A program made the translations under genes and the position numbers. From Chara braunii (Eukaryota > Streptophyta > Charophyceae > Charales > Characeae), in contig BFEA01000251.1 in assembly GCA_003427395.1 (NCBI GenBank), positions 1,529,628 to 1,550,319 of the forward strand: a DNA stretch of 20,692 nucleotides. Direction: 5' to 3'. This document shows positions 8,452-17,732 of the stretch, in pieces; positions within the stretch are counted from its first letter, which is position 1, and every line of letters begins with the position of its first letter. Under the pieces are notes generated by a model that was not told the DNA's origin, did no database searches, and worked only from the letters and a program-made list of their open reading frames with translations.

Positions 8452-8490
8452 ACCTGTCTGGGACAGGTACCCTTATAGGTACCTGTCCCA
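8452..8490 (+). repeat. Perfect 13-bp hairpin with a competing upstream arm
   Basis: TGGGACAGGTACC (8459-8471) pairs perfectly with 8478-8490 around the loop CTTATA. The upstream ACCTGTC (8452-8458) can also pair with GACAGGT (8462-8468) around TGG, so two hairpins compete for one arm. It lies between the RT stop and the second direct repeat, in what would be the 3' untranslated region. Confidence 0.85.
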
Positions 8491-8518
8491 ACCAGAACCC
8501 CCTCGAAGTGGACAGTGG

Positions 8519-8560
<42 letters not shown>

Positions 8561-8594
8561 GGTTTTGGAAAGGTACCCCCCAAGAGGAAGAAGG

Positions 8595-8650
8595 ATGGAC
8601 GGCTGGCTCGACAGTGGATGGTTCAGCCCCCCCGAAATACTCGGACCCAG
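8595..8650 (+). other. Candidate first exon with 5' splice donor (copy B)
   Basis: An ATG at 8595, 18 codons plus two bases, then the donor at 8651. The frame, length and donor are kept relative to copy A. Confidence 0.4.
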
Positions 8651-8767
8651 GTAAGTAGGCCCACATGATGAATGTTGAAAGGAGATCCTTGAAAACACAT
8701 GTTCCAAGATCGTTTCAGGTAACCAGATGTCTGCAGCTGGGCCTCGAGCTAGGGACATATGAATCAG

Positions 8768-9007
8768 GTAGGCATGTACTCACAGGCCCGCCCATCGGTA
8801 TCTCCCGATGGCTAGCAATTAGCTGTCCTTTTTCGATTTTGCCCTCCACTGGGATAGTGGACGCTACCTGGCACTAAACGACATCATGTAGGCATGCACC
8901 CACAGACCCACCCGTCGGTATCTCCCGATTGCTAGCAATCAGCTGTCCTGATACGATTTTGCCTTCCACTAGGATAATGGATGCTACCGAGCGCTAAACG
9001 ACACCCG
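8768..9007 (+). repeat. Two 120-bp tandem units with hairpins (copy B)
   Basis: Units start GTAGGCATG at 8768 and 8888, the same 120-bp period as in copy A. The CCATCGG/CCGATGG stem is intact in unit 1, and the ATTGCTAGCAAT palindrome is at 8928-8939 in unit 2. Confidence 0.85.
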
Positions 9008-9556
9008 CACCACTGAAGTAAAAAACAATCCCTGAGTTCCGGGGACTCAACGACAGTCTCCAGGATGTAGATAGACGGGGGTAGATCTAGGTTCCCTTGA
9101 ATCTTAACGATACGCAGCCAGTACACGCCAACCTTACGGGTTCTGTCGGAAGAAGGGAATGTTTGGGCCCTCCCGCACGCGCTCGGTCCTACGCACCCCT
9201 GTCCCTTGGTCCTGACATATTCCCTTCCTTTTTTGTTTTCTCCTTTTGGTTTTGGAATTTTTTTTTTAACTGTTCCTATACTAGTATGTGCATATATAGT
9301 TGCTCTATCTCCGGATGAAACATGCGTCTGTTGTACTGCTTACCTAAGTAAGATTTCTGGATGAGTGATGTGCATGGTGAATGGCCGGCCCACATGCAAT
9401 TACTGAGGATCGGAGCCTTTGGAAGCGAACGGTGTCTTCGGTTATGGCGGACTAGGAATTCACGACGGGAGCGGAGAAAGACTTGCCAATTATGCCGGAA
9501 CCCGAGGAGGACATCGCGGCGGAAGAAGTGGTATACGGTCCTTAATTCTCCTCTCT

Positions 9557-10975
9557 GTGCTGTCGAGAGCATCGGTCCGGCACCACACGAGGCAGCGCGG
9601 GACCCTCTGGGCCGCGGCTCGCAGGAGTTCGTTTTTAAATCCTTCGTCGCGAATATACATGGAGCTTCCGCAGGACGCTCCGGCCGAGTGCGTCAGCCAT
9701 ACCTCTTGCGAGCCCCTACGACAGGATAGGGCCTACGTGAGGCACAACTTACCTCCACCTTACGGGAGTTGTCACCTCCCTTCGGTGGGCGTATCCCCGC
9801 CGAGCTACCAGTCCACAGTACGAAAGCTAATCAGTTGCAATCGCAGAGGTGGACCAGCCGATGGCGTTTCTCGTTCGCTGTAGCATAGGGGGTACGTGCG
9901 GTAATATGCCTATCGGGCCCGCACGCGAACTGACATCTTGGGGGTCTGAAGTCCCAAGCGCGGCCCGACGTCGGTCGACTAGGACGGATCCCACTCACCA
10001 CGCGCACACCGCTCTAACAAACACAACGAAAATAAAACACACACATACACACGAAACAACACGACACAAACAACGTGGCAACGCTCTTAGCCCCTTGGTG
10101 ACCGTCCTATAACTTTCCGACGCGGAAATCGGATAGGTGTCGCGAGCGAGACTTTGTATAAGACCGCGCGGACGCAGGGCTAACTCATATCAACCCGCAA
10201 TGCAAGCGTACGCAAGCAGTCGCAATGATGGCGTATTATGTAGTGTCCATAATCAAGCGATCCCTCGTGGATCCGAGTACCCCTTATGACACTCAAGTGT
10301 TGTCGTGAGGGTCTAATCCTCCACGACATTGCACGGCTGAAGGAATAGTCGTGTAGCCGCCGCGAGACCTCCGGCCTTTGGTCTGAGCGTCTCGGTAGGC
10401 AAGGAAAATAGGCTCTGCACGGGGGCAGATTCCTTCCCTGCAGAGTCTAGGGCTTGGGATGTCCTGGACAAGGACCTTGAATCCCGGCCCAGGACCAACG
10501 TCCGACTGTAAAAATCTCTAAAAAACAAAGGATAAAAGAGGGTCTTCCTCTTCTCTCAAGCCATAATCTGGTCAACCCTTGCGCACGATCACAGTAAGTC
10601 ACGCACATACCCAAGGCGCATATAAGTATATACATAACGCTTATTTATATAGGACGATCACTTCTCACAGCCACAGCGGGACTCCTCTCATCCATATATG
10701 TATGTAATCGCAGGCAGCCACATCCAGAGTCCGAACCAAAAACACACCTGCAATCACATCAAAGATCCAACAAAAGTCCACGCTCTACACGGGGTCAACT
10801 TCAACCATTCCTTGCACTCATACCCCTCGCTTTAGTCATACAAGCCTCACTCGTGCTCTTAAATAAATACTCAGTACTTTTGTTGGATGGCCATTCAATA
10901 AAGTCCGGATGAAAACACAACAAAACAGTTCAATCACAAGGCTAAAGCCCTTAGGTTGAGTGGCAGGAGTGAATT
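9557..10975. other. Unassigned repeat-like region, possible LTR fragment
   Basis: There is no open frame that looks coding; the open stretch that runs out of copy B is a chance extension. A TGTCG at 9561, right at the breakpoint of copy B, could be an LTR 5' end. GATAAAAGAG at 10531-10540 followed by a pyrimidine-rich start-like sequence could be a U3/R promoter, and AATAAA occurs at 10862 and 10897. These fit an LTR of about 1.3-1.4 kb in plus orientation. It does not resemble the 3' LTR at 19398, so it would belong to another element. An A/C-rich patch lies at about 10015-10075. Confidence 0.35.
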
Positions 10976-10976
10976 N
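10976..10976. other. Single undetermined base (N)
   Basis: The only ambiguous base in the window. It sits between the LTR-like stretch on the left and a hairpin-rich stretch on the right, so it may mark a join made during assembly. Confidence 0.9.
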
Positions 10977-10991
10977 GAGTTGAATCGTAAA

Positions 10992-11143
10992 CCGACGAAT
11001 CGGCAACCGACCTGTTATCAGTGATAACAGAAGATGATCCTTGTAGGATCAAGCTGAACTAGTCTAAGTCCCGAATCGAGTATCCAAGAACAGGTCAATG
11101 CCCAAGCTAAATTATCGTCATATGGGGGATGAACCTCCATAAC
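10992..11143. repeat. Chain of short hairpins
   Basis: Stems in sequence: CCGA/TCGG (10992-11003), CTGTTATCA/TGATAACAG with a one-base centre (11012-11030), TGATCC/GGATCA around TTGTA (about 11035-11051), then ATGGGGG/CCTCCAT around ATGAA with one G-U pair (about 11125-11143). This could be a structured leader of a retroelement RNA. Confidence 0.5.
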
Positions 11144-11224
11144 ACCTTCTCACTCTAGGTTATCTGTCAACTAAATCCAAGTCTAACCCTAAGCCAGTGC
11201 CCAAAGCAAAGGTGGACTAACGAC

Positions 11225-11388
11225 AAGGTCTCCCCTCTTCAGGGTGAATCGCCAGAATCGCCATCTGTCAAATTATAATCCAACTCCTCTAAATCAAGAA
11301 AATTTCGACAGCGTTTCCCGTAGGAAAAGTGTCATTTCAGAGTTTATATCAGCCCGAATATGAAAACAGAAATAGTCATTGACTTTCC
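11225..11388 (-). mobile_element. Possible LTR end and primer-binding site on the minus strand
   Basis: Read on the minus strand, an LTR-like end ...ATTATAATTTGACA (the plus strand starts TGTCA at 11266) is followed after two bases by TGGCGATTCTGGCG. That resembles a TGGCGA-type tRNA primer-binding site of plant LTR elements. No minus-strand gag follows to the left. The right limit of the fragment is where the gypsy protease frame starts, about 11389. This is a weak call based on short motifs. Confidence 0.25.
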
Positions 11389-12075
11389 GTGGAAGAGACT
11401 CGGGAACCACAGGAAGAGGAGACCGAGGAGGCTGAGGTGCCTCAAGGGGTCGCCAACCTCCAAAGGATTCCAGGAGACTTGAAAAACGTGGAAAAAACAT
11501 TTGCAGACATTCACTTAAGCCTACCTGACCAAGAAGGTGGCGAAGTCATGAGGGCATCACCCGCGACAAAGCTCAGCTTCCATGCACTACCCGTAGGAAA
11601 GTTGAAAGTTCAGATCGGGACCCATCATACGGACGCACTAGTAGACGGAGATGCGGAAATTACCCTCATACGGAGAAACTTCGTGACGATTACGGGTTGT
11701 ACGATATATAAGGAAGTAACAGGGAGCATCCGGGGAGCCGGTGGGGAAATTTCGTTTGCTGGGTATGTCACGAAATACGCAGCCAAGGCGGAAATCAGGA
11801 AGTCGATCTGGTCGTTTCAGCGGATGACCGTAATGGAATAAATGGACCACGACATAATCATCGGGAGACCATAGTGCAGCAATGTAGAAATGATAGTCAT
11901 GCACTTACACGATGGCACGTACGTGGTAGATATAGAGGACCCAGTGATTGGTCGGGGGGAACTGCTCCGACTCCTTGGGACAGGAGGAGACCCTCCAAAG
12001 GGGAAATTGGCAACTTGGTCACCAACGTTCGAGGATAGTGCGGGAAAGGAGCATTCGCCCGAATGGAGGGTATGA
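11389..12075 (+). pseudogene. Ty3/gypsy aspartic protease region
   Basis: Frame 1 starts near GTGGAAGAGACT with an acidic linker. The protease-like part follows: ALVDGDAEITLIRRNFV with the catalytic Asp at residue 86, where the usual D-S/T-G is replaced by D-G-D-A. A DG-G-A form is known by memory from related gypsy proteases, so only the second Gly may be altered. A TAA (11839-11841) and a TAG (11872-11874) then break a frame that goes on with DHDIIIGRP and CSN...HLHDGTYVVDIED, the flap and C-terminal part; the TAG most likely was TGG. The frame ends at 12073-12075. No gag or zinc knuckle is found upstream. Confidence 0.65.
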
Positions 12076-12469
12076 GAGAAAGGGTGAAAATCATGATTGA
12101 GGAAACCTTTAGTAAAATGAATGGATTAAGATGGGTCTGCCTCTGAAGAAAAGGAGGCAAGAAGATGAAGTCTTAGGAGTCATGGTAGCAGAGAAGGAGC
12201 CGGAAGTCGAATTTGGGGTCAGTTTGCCCAAACCGAAGGAATGGCGAAAGGAAACGTCGGAGGTAACGCTCGAAATTCCGGACCTGTTAGAACTCGTTAA
12301 GGCTATCAGGTACCACAAAGTAAAGGTGGACTTGGCAGCACTTGCCAAATTTGAGGATGAGGTTCGAAAGGGCTACTGCTTGAATGAGAAGGTACTCAGC
12401 ATTCAACCCCGCGCCGCGGAAAGAGCAAAGTCGTGTCCGACCGTTCATTTTTTAGAAGAACAATCCTGA
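12063..12469 (+). pseudogene. Protease-RT linker of the gypsy element
   Basis: Two frames share the coding sense. Frame 3 gives a short helical stretch from 12063 (MEGMRERVKIMIEETFSKMN). Frame 2 from 12131 reads 112 codons, rich in Lys and Glu, ending at the TGA 12467-12469. Such linkers, often ending before RKYKPVGKK, are usual between protease and RT in this gypsy lineage. At least two frameshifts are needed to join it to its neighbours. Confidence 0.45.
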
Positions 12470-13428
12470 AAGGAAGTGTTCGGAAGTATAAACCAGTAGG
12501 AAAGAAAGCTAAGCCGGTTTTGATCCTACCGGAAACATCAAAGGAGGAGGCCATGGAGAAAGAGGAAGAAATTTTGAGGGTAATAAGGGAGTGGCGAGTA
12601 GTGGAAGGGCATCGGATACCCGATGAGGTAGCAGACACCATGAAAATAGGCGTAGATGGGTTCTTATTGGAGGAGGAAACCTGGCTGATAAAAAGAACAT
12701 GCCAAAAATTTCACTTGTCGTTTGCTTTCAATGATCATCAGAAAGGACGACTGGATGCGAAGCTAATTTTCCCCATTAGGATCCACACAATGGAGCATGA
12801 GTGTTGGAACAACAAAGGGTCTGCCTACGAGTTCGGAATAGCGACAGAGGTCACTGAATTACTCAGAGCTAAGATAGATTCATTCGTGGCGGAACCCACT
12901 TTGTCCCCCTACGCGAACAAGTGGTTTGTTTTTCGGAAACCCAACAAGACACTCAGGTGGATCCAAAAGTTGCAAAAGTTGAATGCGGTAACAATCCGAG
13001 ATGCGGGATTGCTTCCACAAGCCGACCTACTGGCAGAGTCTCACGCTAGCCGGAGCATTTACTCTCTGATAGACTTGTATTCAGGATATGACCAGCTGTC
13101 ACTAGATGCCAGGGATAAACCGTACACCGCTATGCACACCGCTGTAGGGCAGCTGCAGATGCAGGTAACGCCTATGGGCTTTACAAACGCTGTGGCGGAA
13201 CGACAAAGGAGGATGCTTGCGGTAGCCGAGGACATGTTCCAGGAAAAATGCGAGTCGTATATAGATGACAATCCTATAAAAGGCGTTCAGGATAAGGATG
13301 AGACGGAGATCCAACCGGGGGTTCGAAAATTTGTTTGGGATCACCTACATGACATCAAGGATTTAGTACAGCACTTCCTAATATACAATAATACAATATC
13401 ACCGCTAGCGGATCAAAAAACATTCTGA
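12433..13428 (+). pseudogene. Ty3/gypsy reverse transcriptase
   Basis: A 331-codon frame. RKYKPVGKKAKPV (18-29) leads in. The RT fingers and palm begin around residue 140 (TELLRAKIDSFVAEPTLSPY, KWFVFRKP), motif A is SLIDLYSGYDQL with catalytic Asp 214, VTPMGFTNAV (245-254) is motif B, and YIDD (276-279, at 13258-13269) is motif C with both Asp present. The rest, IQPGVRKFVWDHLHDI, is typical of the gypsy lineage shared with fungi and some algae. The Leu/Gln positions around TNAVAERQRR are drifted from the usual TNS/TNAP...F pattern. The frame is lost by an indel in the A run near 13418-13428, and reading resumes in frame 3. The RT residues are intact, but the polyprotein is not. Confidence 0.8.
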
Positions 13429-13439
13429 CAGTCCCGGAA

Positions 13440-14489
13440 GTAACCATATTGGGATTTCGCTGTGGGGCCTATGGGAGGAGGTCTGACCCTGCAAAGACGG
13501 ACAAGATTTCTCAATGGCCGACACCCCTGCGCACCACAACGGAAGTACGGACCTTTTTAGGGGTGGCTGGATTCTGAAGGATCTTTATCAAAGGTTTTGC
13601 CAAAATAGCTGAGCCTATCCGCCCAATGATTAGGGAAGGAGGAACTATGAAGTGGACCGAGGAAAGAGAGGCAGTGGTTCAAACCCTCAAAGACGCATTG
13701 ACTTCCGATCAAGTCACTTTGGCAGCGCACTGCTTCAACGACGAGGTAGGACGACCATTTATCTTGGAAACGGATGGAGGACCATTGGCAGTAGGAGGTG
13801 TTCTGATACAAAGGAGCGAGGAGGGCAGAGAAAGACCAATTAGGTTCGAAAGCAGAACCCTGAATTCTGCAGAGCGGCGATACTCCCAATTCAAAAAGGA
13901 GGTTTGAGCCGTTCTATATTGTCTTAAGACCTTTCAAGCGTACCCATTCGGAAGGCGGTTTATCATGAGGATCGATCTGACCAACGTCGCAGGAGCACTG
14001 AAGAACTATAAGCCTATAGACCCGACCATTAAGAGATGGATATGCTTTATCTGGTAGTTCGATTACAAGATTGAGCGAATTGCGGGGTTTCGAAACAAGG
14101 TAGACGGGCTAAGTCGGGTCTGCATCACACCAGAAGGGATAGAGGATGCGGAACCAGTCGATGCTTTCTTGGAATATGAGGGAGGAACCTTCGCCGTCGA
14201 CAACGAGATGATGAGTTTCGCCTTCACATCAAGGGAATTGTTGATTCAGGCTTTGGAAAAGGGGACGCTGACCGTGGTTGCGGAGCTCAGGGAAGGGTCA
14301 GTCACCACAGTGAGGCATAAGGATGAAAAACATTCGTGGGGGGCAACAGTGGGGCCGAAAGAGCAGTTGATAGCGATGGCTGTTGAAGGGGGTCGGGACG
14401 CCGTGATGTGCCTAGTAGAATCTTGGGCGCAAAAGGAGTTGCAGTATCTAGTGAATCAGACTCTGGAGAAGCAAGATATGAGTCAATAA
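13440..14489 (+). pseudogene. Ty3/gypsy RT connection and RNase H domain
   Basis: Frame 3 continues from VTILGFRCGAYGRRSD through TEVRTFLGVAGF (the gypsy RT tail). It is broken by TGA at 13575-13577 (expected Trp or Cys), TGA at 13905-13907 and TAG at 14055-14057 (expected Gln), all within one frame. RNase H is recognisable from PFILETDGGPLAVGGVL (catalytic Asp in ETD), RFESRTLNSAERRYSQ and GRRFIMRIDLTNVAGALKNY (second Asp region), then DYKIERIAG and NKVDGLSR. After VCITPEGIEDAEPVDAF comes a tether of about 100 residues ending at the TAA 14487-14489, probably once CAA. Confidence 0.8.
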
Positions 14490-15122
14490 GGATATGAATT
14501 TTTCCTCGTACAGATGTATGACGGCATCTTCCGGGAGATCGACCTGTTACTTATAGGGAACAAGCAGCCTATGGAAGTCAGCCTCAAGGCAAGAGAGGAA
14601 GCTAAAAAGTATGTCTTGAGGAATGGTCATCTATTTAAGAGAGAGGAAGGGATGACACCTAGACAAGTCGTGTGCGGAAGGTCTAGACAACTGGACATAA
14701 TACAAGCAATGCATGATGGACTGGCCAGGGGGCATCGATCGTTGAAAGAGACTCTTGCAAAAATCGCGCCACTTTATTTCTGGTTAGGCATGGCCGGTAT
14801 GGTGGCCACTTACTGTCAAACGTGCCTGATCCGCCAAGAAAGGAGCTCCGCGCGTGTCTTTGAACCTCTTAAACCTACTCGGGTGTTGGGGCCAGGGCTT
14901 CTGGTCCATCTTGACCTCACGGTCATGCCTGTATCGACTGACGGATATAGGTATATCTTGGACGCAAGAGATAACCTGAGTGGTTACGTGGAGGCGGTGA
15001 CTCTTAAAAGAAAGACGGGGAAGGGAGTAGCAAATTGGATAGAAGACTTCTGCCTAAGGCACCCCTTTATTCGAAGGTTCATAGTGGATAATGGGACGGA
15101 GTTCGTAAACCAAAAGTATTAG
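14490..15122 (+). pseudogene. Ty3/gypsy integrase, zinc finger and first part of the catalytic core
   Basis: The same frame 3 goes on after the TAA at 14487 (YEFFLVQMYDG...); the first ATG is 14514. Numbering from there: the HHCC finger has His 67, His 74, Cys 101 and Cys 104. The catalytic core has Asp 134 in VHLDLTVMP and Asp 192 in FIVDNGTEFVNQ. The frame then ends at a TAG (15120-15122), because one base of the AACCAAAAG run appears to be missing; frame 2 continues VLGKLKMLCVPIKII without loss. The enzyme would insert the element's cDNA into the genome. Confidence 0.85.
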
Positions 15123-15775
15123 GCAAGCTCAAAATGTTGTGTGTGCCTATCAAGATCATTGAGCCGGATCACCCTGAGGCCAACGCACCTGTAAAAAGGG
15201 GGCACCGGACCTTGAAAAACACAATTGCTAAGTTGGCGGCAGACGACCTTGGGAGTTGGCTCCGGTACCTTAAGCAGGCAGTCTTCTCGGAGAACATGAC
15301 ATCGAAAAGGATGACGGGATGTATTCCGGCAGAACTCTGGTATAGGAGGGAGATTGATTTTCTGGTGAAAGCATTGGTACCCACCTGGAATAGGCTAGAG
15401 GACGACCCGCACATGTCCACGGAGGAACTAATTGAGGCACAATATCAACAAGCCCTTAGAAATGAGGAGGCCTTGGAGGATATTATTAAGCGAGTGATGG
15501 ATAGCCGAATGAGAGACAAAGCAAGGTGGGACCAGGTCAAAAATATCCGGAAAGAGTCACTCCAAGTGGGGGAAACGGTACTGGTTAGGAACTCGGCACT
15601 TGAAAGCACATGGTTTCGACAGCTGGTAAAGAGGTTCAAAGGTCCCTACCGGGTCGCTAAGCGGTTGGGGTTGAATACCTTCGAGCTTGAAGATCGTGAT
15701 GGTACTGGATTAAAAGGGTCATTCCCAGGTCAGAGGTTGGTCAGGTTCCTAAGCCGAGACCCAGTGGAACAATGA
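15114..15775 (+). pseudogene. Ty3/gypsy integrase, rest of core and C-terminal domain
   Basis: Frame 2 resumes near 15114. HPEANAPVKRGHRTLKN is the third catalytic motif. The position expected to be Glu (VERGHR) is Lys, codon AAA at 15194-15196, and it lies exactly 35 residues after Asp 192 once the frameshift is removed, the D,D-35-E spacing. The rest is open: a helical region with MRDKARWDQVKNIRKESL, then VGETVLVRNSALEST, RFKGPYRVAKR, FELEDRDGT and GQRLVRFLSRDP, the SH3-like C-terminal domain (GPY/F type). No chromodomain follows. The stop is TGA at 15773-15775. Confidence 0.85.
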
Positions 15776-16245
15776 TTGTAAGAGGCTCAGGATAAGGAAA
15801 CAGGGAATTGATAACTTGAGAAATGGGCAGCAGTCACATCTGGATTATAATCTTGTATCTTCCTTATGTGGAAACGATCATGACTGCGAGGTTTTGCTTT
15901 TTATCTTTTTCGGGGGCAGGGGTAACTGCTTGGGCTGAGTGCGGATGGGGTTGGGAGCCTTGGGGCAATGTATCATAGTTTTTGTGGGGTAATGATGAAA
16001 TGGTCTATGTGGGGTACCTATGTGCTGGGGCAATGTACCATAGTTTTTGTGGGATGGTGGGAGCGTCCGCCTACGATATTACTGGGAGAGGAGTACCAAT
16101 CATATGGGGTTGAACAAGGGTTTAGGGGAGTAAGCCTACAAGTTCGCAACTGGAATGGGAGGGAATATGTGGGTTTGGGGGGCAGTTGTGGGTTGCCTTG
16201 TTATATGTTCACCGGACCAGGAAAATACCAGAAAAAGACAGAAAT
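15776..16245 (+). other. Spacer after integrase, with a 64-bp spaced duplication
   Basis: GGGGCAATGTATCATAGTTT occurs near 15963 and again near 16027 with one change (TACC for TATC), followed by TTGTGGG in both. No convincing gene; the open frames here are rich in Trp and Gly and unsupported. Confidence 0.5.
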
Positions 16246-17037
16246 TGAATTCAGCAACGAAAACGGCAGCAACTTCATCAACAGGCCCAGCGAGGAACAA
16301 GGAACAAGACCAACTGGGAACCAAGCACCAAAAAGAGAAAGTTGTATGTGGAGTTTGATTTCAACTTGGTTGTAGGCAGGGGAGGAAGAAAACAGAAAAC
16401 CAGGGGGCCCTCACCTCTTAAAGAAGGGGAATGAATATATGTCTCGTCTAGGAGTGAGAGCAATGAGGAAAACGCAAGCCCGGAAAAAAGGCAGGAGTCG
16501 GATAGGGAAAGGAGTCAGGACCTTACGGGAGAGGACGCCGAAAGCAACAAACAACATAAATGACACGATGACGAATGCGATGAAAGACCATACCCCCACA
16601 TGTCAGAAGAACGTAAGGAAGGGCACAACCCCACTCGGGATAGCAGCACAGGAGAGAATGAGGAAGAACCCAGAGAAGTCATAGACATCAACAGCAGGGA
16701 GGAGACTGAGAAAGTCACAAAGCCAACGGAGGAATTACGATCGAGGGATGAGGGTCCGGATGACGAGAACGACAAATGGATTCGAGAATTTGGGTCAACT
16801 TGTAACCACTGGTTCGACCAATGGACTAGCATCATGCGACATGATTGGGCGTTGAAAGCACAGGAAAAGATGAGCAGAAGGGAAGAGATAACGCCAACAA
16901 CCCTCCTCTCGAAAGGAGCACTCGTGAACTTGCAGAGAACGAAGAGAAGGATCCAGAAGGAACTGGACGCTCGGGCAATGCAGGCTCAACACAAGGCAGT
17001 TGAGCAACAAGGGGGCAGTGGACGCAAGAGAGAATAG
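16246..17037 (+). pseudogene. Downstream extra ORF of the gypsy element (broken, unknown function)
   Basis: Frame 1 is protein-like from about 16249 to 17037 but is cut by two TGAs (16432-16434 and 16558-16560); another TGA lies just before, at 16246-16248. Each could be a CGA to TGA change. The intact last part is 145 codons (16600-17037). In order: Gln-rich basic stretch, STKKRKLYVEFDFN (a possible nuclear-localisation signal), a Ser/Glu/Arg-rich hydrophilic region, an acidic stretch (EENEEEP-like around EVIDINSREE), an aromatic patch (CNHWFDQWTSIMRHDW) and a basic coiled-coil-like end. No known domain is recognised. It could be an accessory ORF, or a displaced structural protein given that no gag is seen upstream. 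Confidence 0.45.
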
Positions 17038-17732
17038 CCATAGCAAAGTAAAAAGGGGAAGGGATACTTAGGACAGACAAGACTATGGTGTTGATTTTGC
17101 ATTTGAATTTCTGGAAATAGATTACAACGAGACTTCTCTCCGATCTAGAAATAGTTAAGGATTGGGTAGTTAGTGCTACTTCGTATGAGTATTTGCTCCT
17201 TCAGAGAAACTTGAGGATCGATGAGCTTGAGACTAGAACTGTGAAAGGTCGATTTTGCTCCCGGAAGACAAAAAAGGAAAAGGGGTTGTCAAATTATGGG
17301 AAGTTATTGCAAAGTATTTTTATATGAAAAAATGTGATTGACTCTTGGTCGGACGGATATGGTATGAGCCTCTGAGAGAGGTTATGGGACCTATGGGTAA
17401 GGAGGCATGAGAAATCCTCTTCCCTAGGAGCCTAATCCAGCCAGCCATGAATAAGTCTACAACCGCAAGAGGCATGAGAGGTCGGAAAGAGGAAGGATAT
17501 TGATTGTGTATGTGTCCTTCGCTATAGTTGAACGACCAGTTGGGTAGTGCTGCTTGGGGTCGTAAGCCCCAACCTGGGCACTAGACGCTAAGTCAGATGT
17601 ATGAATGAATGATATTGAGAAAGGGCAAAGGAAAAGGCATGCATTAAAATCCAAGAAGATGGTCACCTTCTAACCTCCGAGACAGAGATGGGATCCGTGT
17701 CCTCGAGGCCCACCCCCTCGGGCGCTAACATT
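17038..17732. other. Gene-free stretch with one long stem-loop
   Basis: No coding potential. TAGTGC (17545-17550) pairs with GCACTA (17578-17583), enclosing TTGGGG/CCCCAA around TCGTAAG (17554-17572), a two-tier stem-loop. Otherwise nothing notable. Confidence 0.5.

Larger units (their letters stand above)
8524..9556 (+). repeat. Long direct repeat, copy B
   Basis: The partner of 258-1319, in the same order: (AC)n 8524-8560, exon-like block 8595-8650, perfect donor CAG|GTAAGT with GT at 8651, 120-bp units at 8768 and 8888, T-rich stretch, GCATATATAG at about 9291. Differences from copy A are mostly transitions. The match ends at CTCTCT (9556), where unrelated sequence begins, so another element inserted here or the assembly switches. 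Confidence 0.8.

Noticed and set aside
7656-8666. Minus-strand open frame of 336 codons
   Set aside because: It lies antisense to the RT motifs and runs into the (AC)n tract (a Cys-Val run). The plus strand carries the recognisable protein.
9419-9883. 154-codon plus-strand frame running out of copy B
   Set aside because: It crosses the breakpoint between two unrelated sequences, so it cannot be one ancestral protein.
9561-10975. 5' LTR partner of the 3' LTR at 19398
   Set aside because: Both begin TGTCG, but the following sequence does not align; an LTR pair of one element should be similar throughout.
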